From: Anisakis pegreffii
Lineage: Eukaryota > Nematoda > Chromadorea > Rhabditida > Anisakidae
Assembly: GCA_035041965.1 (NCBI GenBank)
Contig: JAPYMA010000603.1
Span: 1-64,000 of the forward strand
Length of the DNA: 64,000 nucleotides
Direction: 5' to 3'
The notes under the pieces: model-generated
Told to the model about the DNA's origin: nothing
What the model saw: only the letters and a program-made list of their open reading frames with translations
Database searches by the model: none
Made by a program: the position numbers and the translations under genes
Part shown: positions 36,925 through 49,409 of the stretch, in pieces
Position numbering within the stretch: the stretch's first letter is position 1
Layout: every line of letters starts with the position of its first letter

Positions 36925-39921
36925 TTTTATTGCTGTTGATGCTATGCATGCATCAATGTTTTGTGAGGTTGTCCATTATTCAATTCATGCACATTCCAAA
37001 TGAAACACAAATAGTCCAAATGGAGTATCTGTTAACAAGGAAACTTTTCCAACACCTCGTATTGTCTATCGACTCGATTCATCGCATTTCCAATTTCAGC
37101 TATCCTCTACTATTATCATTGAATTGAATTCACCATTCAATCAGCTCTTTTACGGAAATTGTTGAAAGTCAGCGAAATTTATGTAAAAGTACGTGAAATA
37201 CATTCCCAATAAAAATGGGATCTGTCTTGGAGGCATCAAGATGTTTCACTTTTGCATTCAATTAATTTCAACTACGACGCTAGATTCAACGCAAACAATC
37301 ATCAATATCCGTAGAACAGCTGGCTGACGCATGAATTGAAGTCAATAACGAGAATGAGGAAAGCACAAAACTTTTAACTGTTTACTTGGTTCATCGCTCC
37401 ATCCCTCGCTTACTGAATGCGTTTAAGGCAACGAAATTGTTTAACAAGGATGATTCGATTCATAAAAAGATTTCGTCTAACATCTGACCTAACATCTAAC
37501 ATTTAACAATGGTTTGGTACGATCTAACATCAGCTTGATCCATTAATGCAGTCATGATAAAACAAATTGGCATTGCTAACAATCATCTTGTTAGAACTGT
37601 TGATTGTGATTTGATGTTATCACTGGCGATAAGGTTAAAACTGATTCTAGTAAACAGATACTTGATCTTGTTCTCTATTAACATTGATTTAAACAATTTT
37701 GGGAAGTTCGCATCTGGTCATCAGTTATAAGATAAAACTATCAATAAGACAAATCGCCTCCCTCAGCATAGAAGAGTAATGCATGAAGCAATAAGCATTA
37801 AATGGCCACTACCACTATTAATTATTCACCGTGTTGCTTCGGTGACTATGAATGAAGTTATTTTCGTTATTACTATTATTATAAATTATCGTTATTTGAG
37901 ATTATTATTATAATTATTGTTATTATTATTGTTTTCATTCGCTTGCTGCTTACATATCTATTAAAGTTATGGCCCTTCATTCATGCTCAATCGAATATGG
38001 TTCAGCTGACAATTAACAGTAATTATAATAGCATTCACTTAAACTCAAATCTTTCAAACGCTAATCTTTGTGACTTTCCAGAATGGACCATAGTCAATTG
38101 ATGTTATACTCTTTGTTTTGACTATTGTTCGTTCACAATTACACATTTTCTTTGAACATTTTATGATTTCCGCCTAATTTCACACAATCTGCACGGATAT
38201 AACTACACGCTTGGCTTGAGCTCACCTTTAACATCACTACTGCATTCAAATGCAACTTTCTGTGATCTCACTGAAAATCTGCGAGAAATCATCTGAATTG
38301 ATCTCGTACTGAGATCGCTCGATATGGTTTCAAGCGACGAACTCGATAACGTCTTGTCCACAATAGTCCGATCATTCAGCTTGTAGGTATTAAAACCTCA
38401 GAGGCTTGACGAACTCATCAGTAGTCATTTGGTTACATGTAATCGACGATATAACTGAAAATTTGTAGGGTTTAGATCAAATGAGATGTGATTTTTGAAT
38501 GAAATTTCTGATCAATAGGATTCCTGTATCCTTCCGAATGACACAATTCGGATTGTGCGGATTCGTGCATCTTCTTGGATGCGGTCGTGAATATTCTTAT
38601 TCACTACTGTCTCACGAATGATTCTACGTTGTAATATCTGCGTCTAATCGCACTTTATGTTAATCACGAGCATAAGAGAACTTTTATTTTTTAAATGTCA
38701 ATGTCATTCGTCACATTAAATGTTATCTATATCACGTCATCCGCATCACATCATCTGTATCATATCTTCATATCATCGCCTTTATTCATCTATGAGCCAA
38801 AGTAATTGCTGCTAAGATGATTTTTTTTGCTAAAAAAGTATTGTCGATTATGTAAGTATACCGTACGTTCGCTAGTCACGTTTCGCCTTCATGGCTAGAG
38901 AGAAATCGTATGGAATCGCATCCAATACACATCTCAAGACAAATGGTGCAAATCAGACCCTACACGAGAAGTAGTCTCATCACTCTTTAGTAGTCCAGAT
39001 CCTATAATAAGCAGATAAGGATTTCACGCTCAATAACATTTTCGGATGATATAACATTGGAATCTCGCAAGACAAGTCCTAAAAAAGCATTTCTATCTTG
39101 ATAATCTCTTAATGTCAGCTTCTGTTTGACGCAACTGGCACAACCGATCGGGATTATATGTTTCAAAATCTTAAAAAGATGACCTGGTTGTTACTACTTG
39201 CATGCTTTTATTGTTTTAACCAAATTATAGTTCGTGCATGGTTTGAATCGCCAATTCCTATAATCATATAGGTTCATGCTTGTCGTTGAGATTGTTTCGT
39301 CTCTAACACATAATTAAAGACAAGATTTGAAATTCAACAAACACATGCACATTCCACCTGTGATTCTTTACTCATATCTTCAGCATTGAATTCCACGAAA
39401 GTTAACTTTTCCTCATTGCTCAGTGCTTATTTATTGTTAATCATTTCATAGCTCGTTTATGATTTTGAGAAACCAAAGCCAATTGAAAACAATCTGAGAA
39501 TAATATGCATGATCGAAATTGGTTTTTCGTACTTCTTCGTCTTGTTACATAGAGAACAATTTTGTGTCAGGGTTAGATCAGAAATTTTATGGTTATGGCA
39601 TCAGGAAAACAGACATGCAAGCAGTTTTGCAGTGTAGCTGTGAAACTTAATCAAAGTCATCATTGCCCGCATTTAACTTGATTAAATGCATCATTTTTAT
39701 AGTAATGGTTTAGGTCACAACCATGGTTCAGTGCAAACGGAAGAAAGTTTACCTCAGATGGTTGCTTGGAAACAACAGAACTTATTTGTAGAAGTAGCTG
39801 TTGTCAATGAAAATCATTTTTCTGTTTCTGCGTGATGATTTATGCTAATGTGTTCAGAACCCCACATACTGGCAGTCACGCAATTGCTCAATAATTGTTG
39901 CCATATTGATCGTTGATTCAC
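36925..39921. other. Gene-poor AT-rich span
   Basis: No recognised gene on either strand. It contains imperfect ATT/TTA-rich low-complexity DNA at about 37861-37930. I searched the minus strand below 39922 by eye for glycosyltransferase exons that could follow the exon at 39922-39997 and found none. Confidence 0.45.
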
Positions 39922-39997
39922 CTCAGATTCTGCGAAAATGTGAAAATTGATATTGCCTCGTATGGGTTCTGTTGAATATATTAGGTATGAAAGAATT
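39922..39997 (-). CDS. Possible exon resembling a GT8 glycosyltransferase motif
   Basis: Seen: a 76-bp segment between a near-ideal acceptor (CTATTTTCAG) and a donor (TCTGAG|GTGAATC), open in one frame for 25 codons. It contains ISTEP-like spacing and the string NFHIFAESE. Known: glucoside xylosyltransferases of family GT8 (GXYLT1/2) have FHIFAED shortly after their first conserved strand. Inference: this could be one exon of such an enzyme. Neither the preceding VxCG strand nor the downstream DxD exon was found, and an apparent terminal exon of another minus-strand model lies just upstream. The match is short. Confidence 0.25.
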
Positions 39998-40069
39998 CTG
40001 AAAATAGATTCATGAAGCATTGAAGCTTCATAAAATGATTGTTCGAAGTTATCAAATTCTTAGATGTTA

Positions 40070-40377
40070 TTAGCACATTGATTTGGATGGCGCTCGTTTG
40101 ATACGACCAATACGCTTGACATTAAATCGTGAATGTTTGTGACTAATGTGATGGAACTGTAAGATTTTTTTTAAGGTTTTTCATTCGTCCAGCTGAGCCG
40201 ATGTGTTGATATTTTGTTCGATGATAATACACTCGAGCGTGCGTCAGTGGTGGTGATCAATTGCGCGCATTGATCACTCGATTGGATTACCTCAAACAAG
40301 AATTTATTTGCTGAATCGTCCTCAAACTTTCGGCTCAAGGTGGCGGGCTGGCTATTATCACGTATTCTATACCGCTC
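40070..40377 (-). CDS. Possible last two exons of an unrecognised minus-strand gene
   Basis: Exon 40377-40291 (29 codons, charged, ending near KFEDDSANKFLFE) stops at GAG|GTAATCC. Exon 40156-40070 follows AAAATCTTACAG, opens in the matching phase 0 (FHHISHKHSRFNVKR...) and ends in TAA. Both have balanced codon composition. Against this, the 5' acceptor is weak (CTTACAAG) and a strong plus-strand donor (CTT|GTAAGT) sits at exactly the same place (40381), so the true gene may be on the other strand. Confidence 0.27.
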
Positions 40378-40780
40378 CTTGTAAGTTTTACAGTGTTCAT
40401 TTCATGCTTCACCTTTCAGACCATTTTCGTTTCACACTAATTTTCTATGTTTTATCATTATCAATTTGAATTTTCCATCCATTTCTTTGTATTGTCTTAA
40501 ATTCTGCAATAAAGCATTGTACTCTTGTTAACATACCAGAATTTCATTATGAAGGAAAAACCCTTAAGTGATAAGCAATCTGAGCTGAGTATATATAGGC
40601 GTGAACTTCTGGAGCAAAATTTGAGAGAGTTTTTTTGGCATTTGAGAATGTGAAAATTCATAATTTCAGGGAAACTTTTTAATCAGCATTTCACAATGGA
40701 AAATTTATATTGCTGTTATATCAATGAAAGATACTAATCAAAAATATTAATCGTCTTTCAACTGAACTCATCATTTGCAG

Positions 40781-41235
40781 TGTTTAAGCAGAAATGAGAT
40801 TGAATCAGTTCACACCACCACACAGAAATGTTTCTCGCAAAGTTATGAATTTTCGACACCGTACGATCCACCACTCATTCCTATGCATTCTTCAGGCCAA
40901 GCACCACAGAGGGTTTGCAGTAAGCGATTGAATGTGCAATGCTTTCAGAAAAGCAATTCAGTTTTCTTGCTTCTTCCTTGGAGCAACGATAGATTTCAAG
41001 CCAACAAATGACTGAAGATCACTGTGCTCTGTTATGGATTTAAAAATTCCAATACACGTCTTTAAACAAGTTCCAATGCACTGAATAAACGATAATTCAA
41101 AACGCCTGAAGCTGGTACTGGAACGAGGAGGATTTCTGATGTTTCATTTGGAATGCATCGTCGATCATATTAGACTTTCACAGCTCAGAATAGCCTGAAT
41201 TCGACGAAAGAGCTGATTGGAAGCGGAAATAAGTC
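40781..41235 (+). CDS. Possible two internal exons of an unrecognised gene
   Basis: Exon 40781-40919 lies between CATCATTTGCAG and TTTGCA|GTAAGCG, with one open frame of 46 codons including STPYDPPLIPMHSSGQAP. Exon 41184-41235 lies between GACTTTCACAG and AAGTC|GTAAAC, and its only open frame (NSLNSTKELIGSGNK) continues the phase of the first. A third tiny segment at about 41365-41383 would also fit, but it is too short to judge. The sequence is polar and low in domain character. The phase agreement and two strong donors make this better than a lone frame. Confidence 0.33.
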
Positions 41236-44200
41236 GTAAACTTTGATGATAGCATGGCTCGGTAGATCGACTGAGAAGTGCTCTAATGTTGAGGTGCACT
41301 GAATAATTGACACATTAGCTGTTAGAAATATTTTACGCTTGGTTGCAATCAGTTAGCTTTAGAGTCGACAAAAATGTCATCGTAAACTTTAGTGGTGCTC
41401 AGTTATAACCGATGTGAATTACACATCGTATAATACTGCAAAGTAATGCTAAAAAGTAAGATTCATTGATAATTGTAATAATATTTGATCAACTACCATA
41501 ACAATATGTAATGATGAAACGAATTCAACAACTTTCCAAATGACATATCCATCGAAACTATAATAGTTTATACATTAATTTAATTCGGTTCAATGCTTTT
41601 CCAGACGATTTTTCTCTATTTCCAAATTCTCACCTCTGAAAAGTTTTTTCGTCTTAACCTCATTGCATTCTTAACATTTCTTTGGTTAAGTGATGTTCTT
41701 CTTATAATCCTAATCCTTTCTCTTAACTTATTCATCTCATCTGTATACGAGTTGAATTCTACTGGTGATTTATTTCCCATGTGTGACTGCATCACTGATA
41801 AAAATTCTGAATTGATCATTTTTTCTGGGCGAAATTATGAACGTTGTCATTTGATCGTTGTCATTCATCACTCAAATATCCATAACTTTGATAGTTCGTT
41901 CCTCTTTCGATAAAACTTTATTTCATTCTTGTGATGGAACAGCTCTGTACCAACGTACTTCCTCTAACTATCAGATAGCTAGACTACTGCTGCTCATTTT
42001 GCTGAATGATTGAGTTTTGTTTTGAAACTGTATTCGTTGAGTTAACTCGGCTATTGTGAACGACGATCACGATATTGCTGTGATATGTCAAGCTGAAAGC
42101 GTCTTTCCATGATTATCGCTAAAATTATTGTTGTTTTGGTAGTTCCGAATTAGATTGCTTACTGAAACGTAATGGCCTAGCATACCGTCAAAATAATGTG
42201 CCGCGAAATGGAATTCATCCCACTCCATAATTCCATTACTGATCTCATCGCTACATTCTGCATCATTTGCTCCGCAGGTTGGATCTTACAATGGCGTAGA
42301 GGTTATGCTTACGCAATCTGGGATTGTTGCTTAAAATTCAGCAGATTCGTATGTGCTAAATATCCGACAAAGGTTCAGATTCGTCTCTGCTGAATTCCTG
42401 AAATACTCCTTGCTCTGTCTCATTCATTTTAATCCTCGCTATAGAAGGTGTTTTTGTAAGAGTTTCTGAATTTCTCACGCTTTTTCTTCTAATCTTTAAT
42501 CCGCGTTCAAAACTCCCTCAACGGTGGAATCAATATGAATGGTGTTGACAGTCTTATCAGTTGACGTTCCATTAGTTTTATCAGTTCATCATTGGTATTA
42601 TCAGTCGTCTTCACAATTACAGTTGTTGTTGTTATTCTTTGGAAGGTGAATATTCGTTGGTATGATGACAATAATTTTATTAGTCAGTGGCACCAGCAAA
42701 GTAATGAGTACCTGTTTATGACTGATGCGGTGTTTAGTGATAAGTAGAATTGATAAGGATGATCACTAGTAATGTGCTTATTCGTAGTGTAGTATGGTTT
42801 GACCTTTGATAAGCCTACATCGTTGATATTTTACCGTTCCGAGTCATCGATTAATCGAGTAGAAATATTGCCTCTTCGTTATTCTCACCTGAACAGATTC
42901 GATCATCCATTCATCGTGTGACAATTGCAATTAAGTGTCTGCAGTCAGCTCATTTTCATATTCTCTTCACATACTCACTTCCTTATAACCAACAAATTTC
43001 GATTGCGCTCAATTCAACGTCGTCGTCACCATCACCAAAATGGGAGTAAACATGCTAAGGTGACTGATTGTATTTTTATCCTCTCCATTCTAACGAGTCG
43101 TTGATTCAATATCTCGGAATAATCTGTATCTCTGCTTACATTTCCTTATAACATTTAATGATGAGGTTGACTTTTTTGCTTCGAATATCACCACAGTGAT
43201 CACTTCGAATGAACAAATACTGGGAGAGTTAGTGACTCAGAATAAACCGATATCATGCATCCAATTGAGTTGGTATGAGCAGCGAAATTCTGCCTTGTTT
43301 CAAGCTATCGATATGGTGAATCTTAACGAGTTTCACTGATTCGCTCAATCAGTTTGGTCTGATTGGAAGTGTCGGTTATAACTTCGTTTTGGACTAATTC
43401 TATCAGTGACAAATAAACAAACTCACAGATATACCAGCATTGTTGTTGACATATTTTTGTTAAGCAAATTTCTCTTAATCAACAGCTTTCTGAAGCTTCA
43501 TCATTCACATCGAGCAAACTTTTTGAGTAAACTCGAATCAGTTTGAAGCGAGTCATGTGGCATGCCGTCTCTCAATTAAGCCCTTTTCAAGGAATAAATT
43601 GATTCATCGGTTTCGTTTGTTGCTGCTGGCTGGTGATGATACCAATAATGTTGTTAGATGCTTTCGCTTTCAAATAATGCTAAATAAACCACCGAATCGA
43701 CGAACTTGACACTTGATACTTGATATTGTGCAATTTTGGAAGCTTTCAACCAAAAACACATTTTCGTTTGTATCACTCCTATCAGATTCCATCACAGCTT
43801 CCACCATGCTGTCCTCAATATAGCTCATTCAGCTCCAATCAGTCTCATTCTACCCCAATATTGACCAATTTTGACATCACCTCATCCGAAGTGCCAAGAA
43901 CAACTGAAATCAGTTCTGTTCTATTCGACTCCATAGTTCATGCAAAGTTCCATCTTCTCAAGCGGATGCTTATCAAAATATTGTTTCTTTGTAAATGTAT
44001 TGATTGCTTGTTTTTGTTGCTTCATTGCAATTTTCTTCCTTCTCAAATTTCTTCTCTCCTCGCCGAAACAACCAATCAGCTTTCCGTCAACTATAAATGA
44101 CACTTCGAAGCAGTTCTCTTAAAAAAATTGTATCTGCCAATTGTATCCATTCGACTATTGATTATTATGAGGAACCAATTTTTTGGTAGATTTTTTTCGG

Positions 44201-44848
44201 GCTGAAAAGTCTGTGTCTGGTCTGTGATTGACGCTGCTTTTGGTTCATGTGACATGGATTCGTTATCCAGTTTTCATTACTAATCCACTGGTTGTTAACT
44301 ACCATGCCATCAAGCTCTCCTGCCTGCTCCTACTAGTCTACTGCTCTTTCGTAACCGAACTTCGATGACCTCTTATCGTCCTAAGCTTCTAGCGTTATTC
44401 GAAGGATTCCTTATTGAACTTCTCTAAAGCTGAATGCCAATGCCACACATTGTTCAACGTATGCTTTGTGATGGAACAGAACCAATTACATGTCATGTCA
44501 TACTTCGGATTACGACCCATTCAGTAAATGTCATAGATTATTGTCATTTCGGTTTGATCAGGGTAGATTGATGAATTTATCCTGTTCTGTCAAATAATTG
44601 ATCTGCAAAAGTTGATCCCATCAAAAACATGAGATTTTTCGTTGTTTTTAAAGTAATTTTGGATGACAATATCAATTCTTGCCACATTATAAGTGGAAAT
44701 TGAAAGTAATCCAGTGACGTTCCACTCGATCATCAATAACCTCCAACTGAATATCTTTTGTTTTCACATTCACATTCGTCTTGTAAACCAAGCATGAATC
44801 ACTGGCGGTTCATTCGCTTTTGATTTATTTCGAGTATTAATATTCAGT
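41236..44848. other. Span with ambiguous sense/antisense frames, no recognised gene
   Basis: Several segments are open on both strands. Examples: 41593-41913 plus (106 codons after GCTTTTCCAG) against 41634-41819 minus (ends TCAGAG|GTGAGAATT); 42278-42348 plus (TTTGCTCCGCAG to GTATGTGC) against 42186-42284 minus; and 43720-44100 plus (126 codons, the longest frame in the window) against 43921-44103 minus. Strand cannot be decided and no domain was recognised. One or more real exons may be hidden here. Confidence 0.35.
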
Positions 44849-45098
44849 GATTGATGTCAAGAAGAAATCAAACTATGAAGATCGTATGATTACATTTTTG
44901 AAAACGTTTTGCATATGTAGACTGATGAGTGACGTTTCTGAGCAGAAAACTCTCTCGCTCGAACAAATTGATATTTCGTTCAATTCTGATGGGAAAAGAG
45001 TTGGAAAGGACAAAACAATGAGCGAAATGGGACTAACAGCGAACGACATATTTATTTTGAAGTGTTTTTCAAAACTGTTTCGTGAACTTTTGCAGTGA
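44849..45098 (+). CDS. Exon with a SUMO/ubiquitin-like (Rad60-SLD type) domain
   Basis: Seen: after TTAATATTCAG an 83-codon frame runs to TGA. Its first part (IDVKKKSNYEDRMITFLKTF) matches the first strand, second strand and helix of SUMO-type folds. It then reads SLEQIDISFNSDGKRV, KTMSEMGLTANDIFIL. This follows the SUMO/Rad60-SLD pattern of F.(F)DG.R(I/L)....T..E.G(L/M)...D.I.(V/L). Known: such beta-grasp domains occur in SUMO itself and in the tail of NFATC2IP/Rad60. There is no diglycine after the last strand, so it is not a processed SUMO; a SUMO-like domain at a protein's C-terminus fits better. An insert of about ten residues (MSDVSEQKTL) follows the helix. Upstream exons were not identified; the acceptor leaves one base of a split codon. 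Confidence 0.5.
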
Positions 45099-46298
45099 TA
45101 AAATCTAATGGATACAATGATATATGAAAGAGTTGATAAATGCAGACTAATTGCACATAGACGATTATGCACTTTCACAGCTTCATAGTTTTGTAGTTTT
45201 TCATCTATTCATGTCATTAGGTGCTTTTTTCACGAAACATCTTCTTTCCACAGAGAATAGCTTGTCCCATCAAGATTTTTCGTCGTTTTTTATGATTACA
45301 TGTAAGATTCACTGGAAGACTCAAGCCTGTCCAATGGAATGATTGATATTTTTCCTATTAAAGCCTAACAATGTTGTCGTCTTTTATTAGCTGTCTCACT
45401 GGGCCTCATTTGAAGACTTCTTCCACTGTCAGATCAGTTTGCAAACTATTCACATCTTATGATTTCTTGATGCTATCATTAGTAAGCAATCTGTTATGTC
45501 AACATTATCAAATGCATTTTGACACAATAATGCTTGACATACCAAGCATTCCCAAACACAGTGAATTCTTCCTAATATCATTGTGAGATACTAAGAGGAT
45601 TACAATTTTGCTATAAGGATTGCAAATGTTAAAACTGCAGTTTTGCTCATTCATTTGATAATTATAATTACAAATTTTGCGTACTTCTGAATAGTTACTA
45701 ATAATAGTTACTGCTGAATCAATATCACGCATAAATTTGGCATTTCAGATAGGACTTTTCATAAAACAGATGAAGTATTCTACGGCTTTGTAGTGTTGCA
45801 AGTGGTGAATCTGAAACTCTCTGCACTCATACATAATTCCAAGTTCAGTCATCCAATCAACTTCAATTACAGCAAGATGTTGGTTGTTCCACAAGGCAAC
45901 TACAAACAGTGCTGTTCGTAATGCTTTAGTTTGACATTGACGATGAAAAAAGAGCCTTAAGATTCTTAAGATTTTAGAGTCGAAATGCTTTCGAGCGTTC
46001 CAACTAGACTATCGAACAGTCAAACACTCAACTTAATGTGTTAATAAGAGATCGTGGAGTTGCATTTAATTTTGGTTTGATAACATGTGCGATTGTAAGC
46101 TGATAGAATGAATGAATGTGTAACCTAAGAGTTGATTGATAAAAGAACACTTTTTGATAGAATGATTGAAATAGGGTGGAATATTAGTCGTGCACATATT
46201 CATACACCCAAATACTTGTCATGCATTCCAAGTTAACTAGCAGTATAAGTTAACTTTGAGTAAAGCTAGAGAAGGGTAGAGGCTAAGTAGTGATACTG

Positions 46299-46340
46299 AA
46301 TTGAGGGCTAAAGACTGAGGGCTGAGAACTGCGGGCTAAC
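46299..46340. repeat. Three imperfect ~15-bp repeats (GAGGGCT/GCGGGCT)
   Basis: The string contains TTGAGGGCTA, CTGAGGGCTG and CTGCGGGCTA at about 15-bp intervals. Confidence 0.7.
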
Positions 46341-46477
46341 TTGCTGCTGATTAGATAGACTCGATAGGGTTTACAACAACAAGGACTAGGGGCATAGAGA
46401 GACGAGACAGATACACGAACTCTATTGCGACAGCAGCAGGCATTGCGGATATATAATATCCTAATGGCATCTGATGC

Positions 46478-46493
46478 ATGGTGCATGCACCAT
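46478..46493. repeat. 16-bp perfect palindrome ATGGTGCATGCACCAT
   Basis: Both halves are exact reverse complements. It contains an NsiI/SphI-like ATGCAT/GCATGC core. Function unknown. Confidence 0.9.
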
Positions 46494-46724
46494 CTATTTT
46501 CGAAGTTCATTCGTTGTTTCTCATTGGATTACGATTGCACATTCTATTTCGTCATTTTCATTTAATTTCACTGCAACTTTGCCAACATCTAGCAATTACT
46601 TTCCGCATTACTTTTTGTTGTTGTTATTAGTTTATTTAGTTGAGTTTGCACTATGAATGCACAATTCGATTGGTTCACTTATTTGTTTTATTGTTTGTTG
46701 GTCTTTCACAACATATTGCATTAG

Positions 46725-46780
46725 GCGTTCAGCTGAGGAACATGCATCGATGAGTGCATTAATGCGGAAATTTATCATCA
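46725..46780 (+). CDS. Possible 56-bp internal exon, unrecognised
   Basis: Between ATATTGCATTAG and ATCATCA|GTAATACG. The only open frame reads RSAEEHASMSALMRKFII with a split codon at each end. Boundaries and composition are good, but it is short and has no partner. Confidence 0.22.
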
Positions 46781-47787
46781 GTAATACGTGTTTGGTGACA
46801 TCAAGTCCACTCTATCCTGGATTTGCCAAATTGCTAACCTTAGCGGCAAATCCTAATTTGATCATCTGAATTGGTAATTTCCTACGCTAAACTTCACATC
46901 CTCTTCTTCTGATTCCATTCCTAGATAGGAAGCTGTCCTCATCACCCCCTGTTTGACGAAACCGACGTAAGTCATCTCTTACTCTTGTCATAAGAATACT
47001 CTATCATCACTTCAGTGAAAGCGTTTATCTTCAGCCACAGCCAATTCACTGGGATATAATAAACTCAGTAGTTGTCGCCTAGCTAGTGGACAATTTCGAG
47101 TACATTAACCGCTTGATTATATGTCAAGACGCAATGAATTTTGTCGCTCCTGAAAAGACACACACTTAAATTTACGATCTATGATAGGAGTGTGAGTGAA
47201 TTTCCACGGAATGCAATTCTCCGTTCGAATAGAATCGAAAATATGTGCGAACAGCCGAATTACCTATGAATCAATGCAATAGTCTATGGCAATCTTGCAA
47301 GAATCTCATAACAATACCAACAAACAATATCAAATGTATCGAACCTGAGTTGGGCACTAATTTAGGTTGCTTTCCAAGTATCTGTTCCATTTCGAGCCAG
47401 AAATTTCTTCGATAATGCTGAACAGTTGGACTGTTCCTTAAAATTCTATTCGATCTGTTCTACGCGATAGCTCAAATCCATAACGGTTCTCACTTTCTCC
47501 TACCCGCCTCAAATGTTGACCTCAACTCTATGATTTGATCGTCTTGATTGGCTGGCGCTGAGCAACTTTTTCACTTCATCCATTCATTGTTTCAGTTTAA
47601 AACAATCCAGGATTTCGGGTGCAAATTGGTGCGGATCGGTAAATAAACGATATCTGACAATGAATATAAATTTGGATTTTTTCAGTTCCATATATGCGTA
47701 TACATCCATCCTTTTCATTTGGCCATAAACAATTGGCGAAAACTGAAAAATGAGTAGTGAAATATGAATATGAAATGAGCGATGAGC

Positions 47788-47815
47788 AATGAAATGAAAT
47801 GAAATGAAATGAAAT
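47788..47815. repeat. TGAAA pentanucleotide microsatellite
   Basis: Five perfect ATGAA/TGAAA units in a row within AATGAAATGAAATG-type text. Confidence 0.9.
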
Positions 47816-48528
47816 TATGTTTCATAAACAATCCAAAGCGCCACTCCATCAATCAGTCGAACTCAACGTCCAGCAACATCAACACAACACCCAACAAACA
47901 ATGCTTATTATCAGAAATGATTTATGCACGCATATTTCTCTGTGAACGTCCGATACTGCTTCTTCTAGTCTCGCTTTAGTCTCATCCAGTCTTGTACTGA
48001 TATAAAGCCACGAATATCGCTATCAGCTTCGATCATTTTAGCGAAATGCCCATTATTTTTGCAACATATTCATTCACATGAATGTAACAACTATGACTGA
48101 GGCTTGATTACATCATGAACAACCATGATGACTGACTGTACTGATGTTTCGTATTACATAACTGAAGGACGATATCCATTTGTATACGTACAGTATGATG
48201 ATGATTTATATGTAGATATTATTCAATTTAGGGCCAATTACCTTTTTGTGAAATATTGTTATCATATTATATGAACAGTAGCCGTTCTGCTCCCTAAATT
48301 GAGGCAATATCATTGGTTCACATAATTACCTGTACTGTGTTGTATGGTTCTTCCCTCAGAACAAGTTTTAACTGCACTTCCCTTATATGTATCATGTACA
48401 TTTGAGAATTTATTCACTTATTTATTTAGTTATTCAGCACACAAAGGTTCAGTAAGGGAAAAAACGCTGACATGTGCAATTTGTTTGGCTGTGCTCATTG
48501 AGTTATTTGATAGGGATGCATGGGCTAT

Positions 48529-48568
48529 ATATGAGTATAGATACTGCTATATGAGTATGGATACTGCT
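48529..48568. repeat. 20-bp tandem duplication
   Basis: Two adjacent copies of ATATGAGTATAGATACTGCT; the second differs by one base (ATGG for ATAG). Confidence 0.9.
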
Positions 48569-49356
48569 CTTTAAAATTAACATAAAGTGTAACTTTAACT
48601 AACAAAAGTATACGACGAGTACGTTGTACTGGAACATAAACATTCAATCAATCTATTGCAAGCAATCCCGTCCAATCATGCTCCATTCAAAGAGATTCAT
48701 TCATTCATTGCAATTTTGAGCAGTCAATCCTGACAATTACGCCCTGCTGACGACGACGACCACTAACTGTTGCTGCTGCACACGACAAGTCAGTCAGTCG
48801 ATATGGCCAACTAGGCGATTTCATTTAACAACCTCAATTTCACTCGACATTTCGTCTCCAATTTCCATTTCACTTGCAATTGTGATCACTCGTGTTCAGT
48901 GGCGATCTCGTGTGCTTTAACGAGCGATTTCTATAGATTCGATCGCTGCCGATTATTTCTTCCGAGTTGTGCTCGTGTTTCTGTTTGGCACCGATAAAAA
49001 GCAACAACCAGCAAATTACTTCAGTAGAACTTGAAGTGACTAGTCACTGGCCTGTTGGCACTGCGGAATCCATTTTTTTGCTTTTGAACAAGCGATCAAA
49101 TCTGCTCATAGCATCATGGCTTGTGCCTCATATTCTTTCTTTTCATAGGCTCAGTTCAATTCATCTGTTACCTACCTGGTTGATTGTTTTCAAAACATGA
49201 AGGTAACCGTTGAGCATTTTTAGGCGAATTCTAGTTGATTTTATTCCAAATCAGACAAACATTTGAATAAGTTCTGGCAAGAGGGATGTCGATAGGAGAA
49301 TGGCGCTCATCGAATGCACTAAGTCACAAATTGTGTACTGTTGTGCGCACACATTT

Positions 49357-49409
49357 GATTGTCGTTCAAGCTTTTGGCGACAAACGTTCCGAAAGCTTGA
49401 ACGACAATC
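49357..49409. repeat. Hairpin with 18-bp perfect arms and 17-nt loop
   Basis: Left arm GATTGTCGTTCAAGCTTT (49357-49374) is the exact reverse complement of the right arm at 49392-49409. Partial pairing continues outward (CACATTT against GAATGTG) and inward (TGG/CC), so the foldback is about 25 bp with mismatches. It lies inside a 117-codon minus-strand open frame with no recognisable domain. It could be a small-RNA precursor, a minute foldback element or a chance product of local duplication. Confidence 0.9.

Larger units (their letters stand above)
45099..46724. other. AT-rich span, no recognised gene
   Basis: No recognised gene. A 75-codon minus-strand frame (46283-46510) overlaps a patch of short imperfect repeats and a palindrome, both listed separately. 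The 45508-45732 minus frame has a GTACGC donor-like word but no domain. Confidence 0.45.
46781..49356. other. AT-rich span, no recognised gene
   Basis: No recognised gene. A plus frame at 48344 (ATG, then GGTTCA|GTAAGGG) and another at 48967-49200 (open 77 codons) are possible but unsupported. A pentanucleotide microsatellite and a small tandem duplication are listed separately. Confidence 0.4.

Noticed and set aside
40291..40380. Plus-strand exon ending at CTT|GTAAGT
   Set aside because: All three plus frames are open but none has a clear acceptor; the minus-strand reading gave two phase-matched exons, so that one was listed, with the conflict noted.
41593..41913. 106-codon plus-strand hydrophobic ORF
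   Set aside because: It is made of T/C-rich codons opposite an equally plausible purine-rich minus-strand frame that ends at a GTGAG donor. The strand cannot be decided, so it is not called.
43720..44100. Longest ORF outside satellite, 126 codons, as a gene
   Set aside because: About one ORF of this length is expected by chance in this much sequence at this composition. It has no recognisable domain and the opposite strand is also open.
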